Origin: Lachnospiraceae bacterium NK4A179
GTDB lineage: Bacteria > Bacillota > Clostridia > Lachnospirales > Lachnospiraceae
Assembly: GCA_000421045.1 (NCBI GenBank)
Contig: ATWC01000010.1
Location: 31,781-95,780 of the forward strand
Length of the DNA: 64,000 nt
Direction of reading: 5' to 3'
The position numbers were made by a program, and so were the translations under genes. This document shows positions 35,772 through 44,515 of the stretch, in pieces (within the stretch, counting starts at the first letter, position 1; each line of letters opens with the position of its first letter). Under the pieces are notes generated by a model. That model made no database searches. It saw only the letters and a list, made by a program, of their open reading frames with translations, and was not told the origin of the DNA.

Positions 35772-36776
35772 TTGACAGAAACTGCTGAATTCAAATACCA
35801 GATGGAAACAAGCCAGGATGATATGAAGCTGTTGTTTGGGGCTTTTGATGAATCCATAAGGCGTATTGAAGAGGAACTTTCCGTAGATATAACGGACAGG
35901 GATGGCAAACTCAATATCTACGGTACAGAGAAGAATGTAAAGCGTGCCACAAGACTTATCCTTGATCTGATCGAGTCTTCAAAGGCTGAGAAAAAGCTGG
36001 ACAGGCAGAAACTTGATTATGGATTAAGTCTTGCCAAGAATGACAGGGCTGATGTGCTTGTCGAGCTGGATAAGGATATTATATGCAGAACTGTACAGGG
36101 AAAGCCCGTAAAGCCAAAGACCGAAGGTCAGAAGAAATATGTTGATTTTATAAGGGACAAGATGATCACCTTCGGATCAGGTCCTGCCGGAACCGGTAAG
36201 ACATATCTGGCTATCGCGATGGCGGTGACTGCTTTTAAGTCAGAAGAAGTCGGTAGGATAATCCTTACGAGACCTGCGATCGAAGCAGGTGAGAAACTCG
36301 GTTTCCTTCCCGGAGACCTGCAGAGCAAGGTCGATCCTTATCTGCGTCCGCTTTATGATGCACTTTATCAGATAATGGGAGCTGACAGCTTTCAGAAGAA
36401 TGTTGAGAAAGGTCTTATAGAGGTGGCGCCTCTTGCATATATGAGAGGAAGAACTCTCGATAATTCTTTTATCATCCTCGATGAAGCGCAGAATACGACA
36501 CCGGGACAGATGAAAATGTTCCTTACAAGAATCGGTTTCGGATCCAAGGCTGTGATAACAGGTGACCTTACACAGAAGGATCTTGCAGTTAGTTCCGCAT
36601 CAGGTCTTGAAGAGGCACTGAAGGTTTTAGGCGGAATAGATGACATAGGTTTTGCAACGCTTACAAGCCGTGATGTTGTGAGACATCCGTTGGTAATGAA
36701 GATAGTTCAGGCATATGAAAAATATGAAAAGAACAGTTTGAGCGGACGGGGCAGAAAACATGGCAGGAGATCCTGA
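35772..36776 (+). CDS. phoH: PhoH-family ATPase
   Basis: 334 residues from TTG 35772, with GGAGG seven bases upstream. An N-terminal KH-like region (to about 120) precedes a PhoH ATPase domain with Walker A GPAGTGKTYLA (about 136-146) and Walker B SFIILDEAQNT. The family is thought to act in RNA metabolism. It is paired with ybeY here, as in very many bacteria, and the ybeY start lies inside its last 17 bases. Confidence 0.93.
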   Translation: MTETAEFKYQMETSQDDMKLLFGAFDESIRRIEEELSVDITDRDGKLNIYGTEKNVKRATRLILDLIESSKAEKKLDRQKLDYGLSLAKNDRADVLVELDKDIICRTVQGKPVKPKTEGQKKYVDFIRDKMITFGSGPAGTGKTYLAIAMAVTAFKSEEVGRIILTRPAIEAGEKLGFLPGDLQSKVDPYLRPLYDALYQIMGADSFQKNVEKGLIEVAPLAYMRGRTLDNSFIILDEAQNTTPGQMKMFLTRIGFGSKAVITGDLTQKDLAVSSASGLEEALKVLGGIDDIGFATLTSRDVVRHPLVMKIVQAYEKYEKNSLSGRGRKHGRRS

Positions 36777-37290
36777 AATATATTTTGAGAACAATTCAAG
36801 GATAGACGGATTAAGCGATGAAGACATGCAGAAAGCTTCACTTATGATCGTAAAGGAAGCGCTTTCCTTATACGGCTGTCCTTATGAATGCAGTGTTAAT
36901 GTCTATCTTACGGATGAAGAAGAGATAAGGGAAATGAACAGCGAAAACAGAGGTATTGATTCTGCTACCGATGTCCTTTCGTTCCCAAACCTCCCTTTCA
37001 CGACGGAGAACAAGGGAGACTTTGATATCCTTTCAGATTATTCTGATGCGGATATCATGGATCCGGAGACAGGAAAGCTTTTGCTTGGAGATATCGTTAT
37101 CTGTGCCGCAAAAGTCATGGCACAGGCAGAAGAATACGGACACAGCGTGAAGCGTGAGTTTGCATTCCTTGTATGTCACAGTATCCTTCATCTGTTAGGC
37201 TTTGATCACATGGAAGATGCCGACAGGGAAGAGATGGAGAGTGCACAGAGGCTTATTCTTGAAAACACAGGTTATACCAGGGATAAATGA
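36760..37290 (+). CDS. ybeY: Endoribonuclease / rRNA maturation factor YbeY
   Basis: 176 residues. The zinc-binding H-x3-H-x5-H is seen in HSILHLLGFDH. Required for 16S rRNA 3'-end maturation and ribosome quality control in other bacteria. ATG 36760 overlaps phoH by 17 bases; its own stop overlaps the next start by four (ATGA). Confidence 0.95.
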   Translation: MAGDPEIYFENNSRIDGLSDEDMQKASLMIVKEALSLYGCPYECSVNVYLTDEEEIREMNSENRGIDSATDVLSFPNLPFTTENKGDFDILSDYSDADIMDPETGKLLLGDIVICAAKVMAQAEEYGHSVKREFAFLVCHSILHLLGFDHMEDADREEMESAQRLILENTGYTRDK

Positions 37291-38912
37291 AACGTAAAAA
37301 AAAGAAATCTTCTAAATCATATGCCTTTTCGATAGGCATGATCATAATTCTTTTTCTTCTGATCCGTATTTCCGGAGTATACGGAAGCGGAAGTTTTTTA
37401 TATGCCGCAGTACTGTGTTACCTGAGTGTAGCCGCATTTCCTTCAGTTGTTTCGTCTGAAGCGGGACGGTTTATATATGAGAGAAGACATTCAGGAAATG
37501 CCAGGGCTGCTTATTCGTTTTATAAATGCTGTATCGGAGTGGTATTCATTATATCCACGCTTACGGCGGCTTTGATGATGATCTTCAGAGCAAAATTATC
37601 TGACCTGTTTTTGTTTGGGCGTGACGGAGAAAAAATGATACTGCTGTTTTCGATCGCAGCCCTTCTGTATTCATATTCAAAAGCGATATACGTAAATCTT
37701 GCGCATCTTATGAGAAAAGCTTCGCTTAATCTGGCACTTTTCCTTTCTATGCTTGTATCCGTCTGCCTGTTTTCGGTTCTTTACGGGATATTTAAAAAAC
37801 GTATGGAAATCGTATCAGGGCTTCTTGGCAGCCGCGAGGCAGGTGAACTTTCTATGGCGGGATTCTGTGCGGCAGCTATTCTTCTTACATTCATACTGGC
37901 TTTTTTCTATATCATTATTTCATATATACATTTAAGAAAACGTATCGAGCATGAGCTTTCTGCGGATATTACCAGGATAAGGGAGCCGGGGCTTGTCATG
38001 CTTGTTAAGGCCGGGATAAAAAGCTTTGCGGCTCTTCTTCCTGCACTTTTGTTTCTCCCGGCATTGTTTCTGATAAGCAAATACATAGGAAAAGCGTCTG
38101 AAGCCAGAAACTGGGCAGACGGAATTTCCATGTTTTTTGTGTTTTTCATACCTTCGCTGTTCTTTCCGTTAAACGTCGCTATAAGGGAAGCTGCCGAGGA
38201 TGAGAATATGCTTTATCTTGCACTGGTTCATAAGGAATCAAGTGAAGCCAGAAGCAGGCTGCAGGGAATGCTCCGTGTAATGCTTCCCACGCTGTTCTTT
38301 ACGGCTGCATTGACAGCTTCTCTGGCTGAACCGTTAATGAAGGGGATCTGCAAGATAGATTCAAAGGTTTGCATGATATGTGTTTCCATTTCCGCGATCG
38401 CGATACCGTTTGCCGTACTCGGTATTTTTGCGGTTCATCTGCTCTTAGCATTAAGACGCAGGGGAACAGCGGCAATAATCCTTTATTCGGCTTTTGTTCC
38501 GGCACTTATTCTTATGTTTGTGTTCAAGAAGGTGGGGTTTGATCTGACGATCAGCGCGCTTATCGTAACTACGCTTGCCTCCGTGGTAATGTGTCTTACG
38601 GGTCTGCCGCTTTTATTCAAAACTTTTAATGCCGGATTTCCTTCACTTAAATTTTTAAAGACTTTCCTTTCGGCAGTCGTATCCGGCCTGATCATGTTCC
38701 TTATTTCATTTGCACTGGGGATGATCCCGCTGCATCCGGCGATAATATTTGTGCTTTCATTTTTCATCGGTGGATTTATCTATCTTATCCTGCTTTTCTT
38801 AACGAGAACGATGAATTCCAATGATGCAGCTGAGCAGCCTCTTTCTCAGGCAGTTGTCTTTATCGGAAAGAGCTTCGGATTCATTAAAAAGAAGAAGCGC
38901 AGGAGAGTCTGA
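37287..38912 (+). CDS. Polytopic membrane protein, MOP/flippase-like
   Basis: 541 residues, overlapping ybeY by four bases. A basic N-terminus is followed by about 12-14 hydrophobic segments spread over the whole length, and a basic tail (KKKKRRRV). Length and topology fit the MOP superfamily of lipid-linked sugar flippases (SpoVB/MurJ/Wzx group), but I see no diagnostic motif. It could be a divergent lipid II or polysaccharide flippase. Placement among housekeeping genes suggests a conserved cellular role. Confidence 0.6.
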   Translation: MKRKKKKSSKSYAFSIGMIIILFLLIRISGVYGSGSFLYAAVLCYLSVAAFPSVVSSEAGRFIYERRHSGNARAAYSFYKCCIGVVFIISTLTAALMMIFRAKLSDLFLFGRDGEKMILLFSIAALLYSYSKAIYVNLAHLMRKASLNLALFLSMLVSVCLFSVLYGIFKKRMEIVSGLLGSREAGELSMAGFCAAAILLTFILAFFYIIISYIHLRKRIEHELSADITRIREPGLVMLVKAGIKSFAALLPALLFLPALFLISKYIGKASEARNWADGISMFFVFFIPSLFFPLNVAIREAAEDENMLYLALVHKESSEARSRLQGMLRVMLPTLFFTAALTASLAEPLMKGICKIDSKVCMICVSISAIAIPFAVLGIFAVHLLLALRRRGTAAIILYSAFVPALILMFVFKKVGFDLTISALIVTTLASVVMCLTGLPLLFKTFNAGFPSLKFLKTFLSAVVSGLIMFLISFALGMIPLHPAIIFVLSFFIGGFIYLILLFLTRTMNSNDAAEQPLSQAVVFIGKSFGFIKKKKRRRV

Positions 38913-38914
38913 AT

Positions 38915-40126
38915 ATGGGGATCAGTGCAGCGATAATCGGAGGAGGTTACGGTGGCCTTGTATGTGCATATTATTCTCTTAAAAAGGGAATAGCCGTAAC
39001 TGTATTTGAAAGACAGGAAAAGACTGCAAAGAAGCTCCTTATGACAGGTAACGGCAGATGCAATATATCGAACGTATCTGTAGACGTATCTGATTATCTG
39101 ACAGATGATGACGCGAAACTTTCAGACATACTTTCAAGTTTTGACAGACAGACAGAAGCTGAACTTTTTAAGGAGATCGGTCTTGAATTATTTCCTGAAG
39201 AGGGGCGGCTGTATCCTTTAAGCGGAAAGGCTGTTACCGTAAGGGAAGCTTTCATGGCATCCCTGTATGAAAAGGGATGTTCCTTTGAGACAGGTGTCAA
39301 TATAGACGGATATTCCAAAACAGCATCCGGTAAATATATCCTTTCGGGGGATAATAAAAAAAGAGAGTTTGATGCTATTGTCCTTAGCTGCGGCGGGGCC
39401 GCCGGTGTATATGATGAGGAAAGAAAAAACGGTTTCGGTATCATTGGAAGTAAAGAGCTTAACTTTATTCCTTTAAGGCCTGCACTTACAAGATTGTTCC
39501 TCGAGAATGTATATGGCTCAAATCTTAAGGCTCTTGAGGGAATCCGTATAAAGGGAAAAGTAAGTCTTACTCAGGCAAAAAAAATCATTTCCGAAGATAC
39601 AGGTGAAATACAGTTTATTAAAGGCGGTCTTTCAGGCATACCTGTATTTAACGTTTCCAGATATGTTGAAAAAAATATAGATCTGACTCTGTCACTTGAT
39701 ATGCTTCCCGGGATGGAGTTTGATGAATTTGCATCAAGAGTAAACCGCTTTGAAGGACGTACTCTTGAAACCTTCTTTTATGGTCTGTTCCTTAATGAGG
39801 TTGCAGGCGTGATCTGTGCTTCTCTTCATCTTTCAGTTCACAGGAAGATGAGCGATCTTTCGGAAGCTGAGGTTTTGTCTTTATATGACAGATGCAGGCA
39901 TTTTGAATTTAAGGATATAAAAACAGACAGTTTAAAAAATGCACAGATAAGTGCGGGCGGGATAGCGCTTTCTGCGCTGGATGAACATCTTGCGCTTAAA
40001 TGCGATCCTTCTGTTTATGTAATTGGTGAGATGCTTAATGTTTCCGGAAAATGCGGAGGCTACAATCTTCATTTTGCGGCTGCCGGTGCCTACAGGGTAG
40101 CTGCTTCGATAGGCGGTATGATCTGA
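38915..40126 (+). CDS. FAD-dependent oxidoreductase, HI0933/BaiN-like
   Basis: 403 residues. The FAD Rossmann motif is GGGYGGLVCAYY at residues 9-20, followed by ERQEKTAKKLLMTGNGRCNISN, the signature of the HI0933 (YhiN) family. The C-terminus has YVIGEMLNVSGKCGGYNLHFA. The physiological substrate of this family is unclear; one clostridial member acts in bile-acid metabolism, which does not justify that call here. The next flavoprotein gene overlaps its stop by one base (TGATG). Confidence 0.88.
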   Translation: MGISAAIIGGGYGGLVCAYYSLKKGIAVTVFERQEKTAKKLLMTGNGRCNISNVSVDVSDYLTDDDAKLSDILSSFDRQTEAELFKEIGLELFPEEGRLYPLSGKAVTVREAFMASLYEKGCSFETGVNIDGYSKTASGKYILSGDNKKREFDAIVLSCGGAAGVYDEERKNGFGIIGSKELNFIPLRPALTRLFLENVYGSNLKALEGIRIKGKVSLTQAKKIISEDTGEIQFIKGGLSGIPVFNVSRYVEKNIDLTLSLDMLPGMEFDEFASRVNRFEGRTLETFFYGLFLNEVAGVICASLHLSVHRKMSDLSEAEVLSLYDRCRHFEFKDIKTDSLKNAQISAGGIALSALDEHLALKCDPSVYVIGEMLNVSGKCGGYNLHFAAAGAYRVAASIGGMI

Positions 40127-41814
40127 TGTTTAAATATGACGGATTAAAACTGAAATGTCCGGTTAAGGAGGAAGGCCTTCTTAACCTGCTCAAGGAGAGG
40201 ATCGCAAAAAAACTGCGGATCAAAAGTGTTTTCATCAAGGATCCGTTTATTGTAAGACGTTCGATCGATGCCAGAAAAAAGCCGGATATTTTCTATGTTT
40301 ATTCCGTAGCATTTTCGCTCATGCTTCCCGAAGAGGACAGAGAGGGACTCCTTAAGAAGAACAAAGGCAGCTTAAATATCTACAGGCCTGCGGTCTACAA
40401 ACAGGAATTTGAATGGAGCGTTAATGTTTCAAGGGACATGGATGGCATCATTAAAAAGGTCTCATGTTCAAGAGATTTTGGCTTTGCCAAGGGAGGAAAG
40501 AGACCGGTCATCATAGGAACCGGACCTGCGGGGCTTTTCTGCGGCCTGATGCTTGCAAGGGCAGGCTTATGTCCGTTGCTCCTTGAACGCGGGGACAGGA
40601 TGGATAAGCGGATCGAGAAAACTGAAGAGCTAAGATTAAACGGTATACTTGATCCTGCATCAAATATACAGTTTGGAGAGGGCGGTGCCGGGACCTTTTC
40701 GGATGGCAAGCTTTTCTCTCATCTTCATGACAGAAGCGGTATAACAGAATTCATCCTTAAGACATTTGTTTATTTTGGAGCTCCCTCGGATATCCTCTAT
40801 GATGCAAAGCCGCATATCGGAACCGATGTGCTCCGAAAGGTCATAGTCAATATGCGTGAAGAGATGGAGATCTACGGAGCTGAATTCCGATTCAGAAATA
40901 CTTTTATCTCACCTCTTCTTAGATTCGGCAAACTGGATTCGATAAAATACAGTGATGAAAACGGGATCGTTAAGGAGATGGAGTGTTCGGCACTTGTGCT
41001 GGCTCCCGGACATTCCTCCAGAGATACCTTCATAAATCTTGATAATGCCGGCATACGTATGGAAAGCAAGCCTTTTGCTGCGGGCTTCAGGGTAATACAT
41101 CCTCAGGACCTTATAGATAAGGCACAATACGGAATTGCAGCTGATGATCTGGGCCTTCCGCCGGCAGATTATAAGCTTACGGCACATACTTCTACAGGGC
41201 GCGCAGTATATTCATTCTGTATGTGCCCTGGCGGGACCGTGATCAACGCATCAAGCGAGAACGGAAGACTTGCAGTAAACGGAATGAGCATGAGAGATCG
41301 TGATTCGGGCTATGCTAATTCAGCCATAGTTGCCGAGGTGGGAAGAGATATATTCGGTGACGGTCTTTTTGACGGCATGCATTACCAGGAAAGGCTTGAA
41401 GCAGCCGCTTTTGCGCTTGCCGGCGGAAAGATTCCCGTGTCATATTATGGCGATTACAAAAACGGGAATGAGGTCAGTCCTGAAAGCATAGTCAATCCCG
41501 GTATATGGCAGGCAGGGAGGGTTAATCTGCGAGGACTTTTTGATGAAAGGACTGAAGCTGATATCATCGAAGCTATGGAGCGTTTCGGTAATATCATAAA
41601 AGGCTTTGCTTCGGATGAGGCAATGCTTGCCGGTGTGGAGACAAGGACATCGTCACCTGTAAGGATCCTCAGGGATGAAAAAGGCGAATCCAATATAAAA
41701 GGGATATATCCGTGCGGAGAGGGTGCGGGGTATGCGGGAGGCATAACTTCAGCCGCTGCCGATGGCGTCAAAGTTGCGGATAAGATACTTCTGCTTTATA
41801 ATGGGCTGAAGTAA
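40126..41814 (+). CDS. FAD-dependent dehydrogenase (COG2509-type)
   Basis: 562 residues from ATG 40126, which overlaps the previous stop by one base; an upstream in-frame ATG at 40051 lies wholly within the preceding gene and is unlikely. The N-terminal 100 residues form the ferredoxin-like domain typical of the family. The FAD site is IIGTGPAGLFCGLMLA, then NIQFGEGGAGTFSDGKL and a C-terminal GEGAGYAGGITSAAADG. Substrate unknown. Tandem arrangement with the HI0933-like gene suggests related redox roles. Confidence 0.88.
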   Translation: MFKYDGLKLKCPVKEEGLLNLLKERIAKKLRIKSVFIKDPFIVRRSIDARKKPDIFYVYSVAFSLMLPEEDREGLLKKNKGSLNIYRPAVYKQEFEWSVNVSRDMDGIIKKVSCSRDFGFAKGGKRPVIIGTGPAGLFCGLMLARAGLCPLLLERGDRMDKRIEKTEELRLNGILDPASNIQFGEGGAGTFSDGKLFSHLHDRSGITEFILKTFVYFGAPSDILYDAKPHIGTDVLRKVIVNMREEMEIYGAEFRFRNTFISPLLRFGKLDSIKYSDENGIVKEMECSALVLAPGHSSRDTFINLDNAGIRMESKPFAAGFRVIHPQDLIDKAQYGIAADDLGLPPADYKLTAHTSTGRAVYSFCMCPGGTVINASSENGRLAVNGMSMRDRDSGYANSAIVAEVGRDIFGDGLFDGMHYQERLEAAAFALAGGKIPVSYYGDYKNGNEVSPESIVNPGIWQAGRVNLRGLFDERTEADIIEAMERFGNIIKGFASDEAMLAGVETRTSSPVRILRDEKGESNIKGIYPCGEGAGYAGGITSAAADGVKVADKILLLYNGLK

Positions 41815-41828
41815 TCAGGAGAAATACA

Positions 41829-42677
41829 ATGGATAAGTACAGGGAACTAATAAAGAATAAAAAAAGGATCGTTATCAAGATTGGTTCGTCCTCTCTCCGG
41901 CATAAGGAGACAGGGGATTTTGATTATATAAAGATGGAAAGCCTTGTCAGGGAACTCTGCAACTTAAGGAATCAGGGCAAGGATGTGATATTGGTAAGTT
42001 CAGGTGCCATAGCTGCAGGAAAAAAGGTCATTCACATCAAGGATGACTCGGAGATAGGCGTTAAGCAGGCATGCGCTGCAATCGGACAGGCAAAGCTTAT
42101 GATGACCTATGAGAAGCTTTTTTCCGAATACGGACAGGTTGCTGCACAGGTTCTGCTTACCAAGGATACCATCATAAATGACTTAAACAGGTTTAATGCG
42201 CATAATACATTTATAGAGCTTCTTAAACTCGGCGCCATACCTGTTGTGAATGAGAATGATACGATCTCGACCTACGAGATCAAGTTTGGTGATAATGATA
42301 CTCTTTCCGCGATCGTTGCCGCTTTGGTGGGCGCAGACCTTCTGATACTGCTTTCAGACATAGACGGTCTTTATTCAGGAGATCCCAGGAAAGATAAGGA
42401 CGCAAAGTTTATCCCCATTGTTGACAAGCTTACACCGGAGATACTTGCCATGGCAGGCGATGAACCGGGGTCAGATGTGGGAACCGGCGGTATGGGAACC
42501 AAACTCAGTGCGGCCAAGATCGCTGTCAGATCAGGAGCAGATATGATCATTGCAAATGCTAAGGATGTACGCATTATACACAGGATCATGGATGGCAGGG
42601 ATTTCGGAACACTTTTCCTTTCAGATAAGGATGAGAATTTTTTCATAGGTGATTACCTTGTGGATGATATGTCATGA
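41829..42677 (+). CDS. proB: Glutamate 5-kinase (short form)
   Basis: 282 residues. Phosphorylates glutamate in the first step of proline synthesis. The amino-acid kinase fold is complete (VIKIGSSSLR, LVSSGAIAAG, NENDTIS, DVGTGGMGTKLSAAKIA). The C-terminal PUA domain found in longer ProB proteins is absent. AGGAG upstream. Stop overlaps the next start by four bases. Confidence 0.95.
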   Translation: MDKYRELIKNKKRIVIKIGSSSLRHKETGDFDYIKMESLVRELCNLRNQGKDVILVSSGAIAAGKKVIHIKDDSEIGVKQACAAIGQAKLMMTYEKLFSEYGQVAAQVLLTKDTIINDLNRFNAHNTFIELLKLGAIPVVNENDTISTYEIKFGDNDTLSAIVAALVGADLLILLSDIDGLYSGDPRKDKDAKFIPIVDKLTPEILAMAGDEPGSDVGTGGMGTKLSAAKIAVRSGADMIIANAKDVRIIHRIMDGRDFGTLFLSDKDENFFIGDYLVDDMS

Positions 42678-43255
42678 ATGAAGCAGATCTGTATGTGATT
42701 AAAAAAGAATTAAGAAGAAGAATGAATGATCTGAGGGACTCTATCTCTAAGGAAGAAAGAGAGAATGCTTCCGAAAAGGCAGCGGCCAAGGTCATTTTAA
42801 GCAAAGATTTCATTGAATGCAGTGACATACTGCTGTTTTCTTCATATCGTTCGGAGATTTCAACGGAGCCTCTTATAAGGGAGGCATTGAAGGCAGGAAA
42901 GAATATTTATCTGCCAAAGGTCTGTGATGATGAGATAAAGTTTTACAAGTATGACCCGGATGACCGCCTGAATGAAGGATATAAGGGCATACCTGAACCA
43001 ACCGGAGAGACTGAAGAATATGTCCCATCACCGGAAAAGAAGGGCCTGGTTATCTGTCCGGGACTGGCTTTTGGAAGAGACGGTTCAAGGATGGGATACG
43101 GAAAAGGATATTATGACAGGTTTCTTAAGAATGCATCAGGCCTTAAGAAAACCGGAATATGTTTTGAGATACAGTTACTTGATACGGTTCCGCATTCAGA
43201 CAAGGATATGTTGATGGATACGGTGATAAGTGAGAAAAATGAGGTGAAGATATGA
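42674..43255 (+). CDS. fau: 5-formyltetrahydrofolate cyclo-ligase
   Basis: 193 residues. Converts 5-formyl-THF to 5,10-methenyl-THF with ATP. The conserved C-terminal motif GRDGSRMGYGKGYYDRFL is present, as is the N-terminal basic helix (KKELRRRMNDLRDS). It overlaps proB and proA by four bases each (ATGA both times), so it is translationally coupled between the two proline genes. Its folate role matches fhs and folD further upstream. Confidence 0.92.
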   Translation: MNEADLYVIKKELRRRMNDLRDSISKEERENASEKAAAKVILSKDFIECSDILLFSSYRSEISTEPLIREALKAGKNIYLPKVCDDEIKFYKYDPDDRLNEGYKGIPEPTGETEEYVPSPEKKGLVICPGLAFGRDGSRMGYGKGYYDRFLKNASGLKKTGICFEIQLLDTVPHSDKDMLMDTVISEKNEVKI

Positions 43256-44511
43256 GCAATGATAATGATCAGCTCTTACAGTTATGTGAAAGAGCAAGGG
43301 ATGCTAAATATGCTGTTCAGCAGCTTGGTACCGATAAGAAGAATGCTGCTCTGAGACTTGTTGCAGATAAGCTTGTGGAAGCCACAGACCGCATAATCGA
43401 AGCAAATAAGATAGACTATAAGGCTTCTGAAGATAAGGGTGTATCACCTGCGCTTCTTGATCGCCTTATGCTTAACAAAGAACGTATAGAAGCTATGGCA
43501 GAGGGCGTACGTCAGGTTGCCGATCTTCCCGATCCGGTCGGAGAGATCCTTGAGGAATTTGAGAGACCTAACGGTCTTAAGTTTAAAAAGGTACGAGTTC
43601 CGCTCGGTGTTATAGGTATAATCTATGAATCTCGCCCGAATGTAACTGCTGATGCATTTGCGCTTACATTCAAGTCAGGCAATGCTGTTATCCTTAAAGG
43701 CGGATCGGATGCCATCAATTCAAACATTGCCATTGTTGATGCAATACAGAAAGGTCTTGAGGAAAGCGGGATCACCGGATCTGCGATCGAACTCATGAAG
43801 TCAACTGACAGAGAGACCACGACACGCTTTATGCAGATGAAGGACTATGTGGATGTGCTCATACCGAGAGGATCAAAAGGCCTTATAAAGGCGGTATCTG
43901 AGAATTCAAAGATACCGGTGCTCTATGCAGCTGCAGGAAACTGTCATATCTATATAGACAAGGATGCAGATGTTGATAAGGCAGTAAAGATCGCTGTTAA
44001 TGCAAAGACACAGCGCCTTGGTGTCTGCAATGCAGCAGAGTCGCTTGTTGTGCATGAAGCTGTTCTTGATACCGTGCTTCCCAAAGTTGCTGCGGCTCTT
44101 CGTGAAAAGAATGTTGTTCTTTATTCCGATCCGGCTTCGCTCAAAGCATTTTCGGATGCCGAACCTGCGACAGAAGAGGATTTTGCTACAGAGTATCTTG
44201 ACCTCAAGATGTCAGTAAAAACGGTAAAGAATGTTGATGAGGCTATAGAACATATCAACCGTTATTCAACACATCATTCGGAAGCTATCATTACCGAAAA
44301 CAGTGAGACTGCCGAGAGGTTCCTTGATGGTGTGGACAGTGCCTGTGTTTACTGGAATGCATCCACAAGATGGACTGATGGTTTTGAATTCGGCTTTGGT
44401 GCGGAAATCGGCATATGCACACAGAAGCTTCATGCAAGAGGTCCCATGGGTCTTAAAGAGCTTACATCATATAAGTACAAGATAACCGGTAACGGACAGA
44501 TAAGAGGTTAA
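43252..44511 (+). CDS. proA: Gamma-glutamyl phosphate reductase
   Basis: 419 residues. Reduces glutamyl 5-phosphate to the semialdehyde, the step after ProB. The catalytic cysteine lies in QRLGVCNAAESLVVH; VIYESRPNVTADAFALTFKSGNA and the C-terminal GFGAEIGICTQKLHARGPMG are hallmark regions. Completes a proB-fau-proA unit. Confidence 0.97.
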   Translation: MSNDNDQLLQLCERARDAKYAVQQLGTDKKNAALRLVADKLVEATDRIIEANKIDYKASEDKGVSPALLDRLMLNKERIEAMAEGVRQVADLPDPVGEILEEFERPNGLKFKKVRVPLGVIGIIYESRPNVTADAFALTFKSGNAVILKGGSDAINSNIAIVDAIQKGLEESGITGSAIELMKSTDRETTTRFMQMKDYVDVLIPRGSKGLIKAVSENSKIPVLYAAAGNCHIYIDKDADVDKAVKIAVNAKTQRLGVCNAAESLVVHEAVLDTVLPKVAAALREKNVVLYSDPASLKAFSDAEPATEEDFATEYLDLKMSVKTVKNVDEAIEHINRYSTHHSEAIITENSETAERFLDGVDSACVYWNASTRWTDGFEFGFGAEIGICTQKLHARGPMGLKELTSYKYKITGNGQIRG

Positions 44512-44515
44512 TTCA

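Noticed and set aside
40051..40125. Earlier start for the COG2509-type flavoprotein
   Set aside because: Lies inside the preceding flavoprotein gene; the TGATG junction at 40126 is the natural start.
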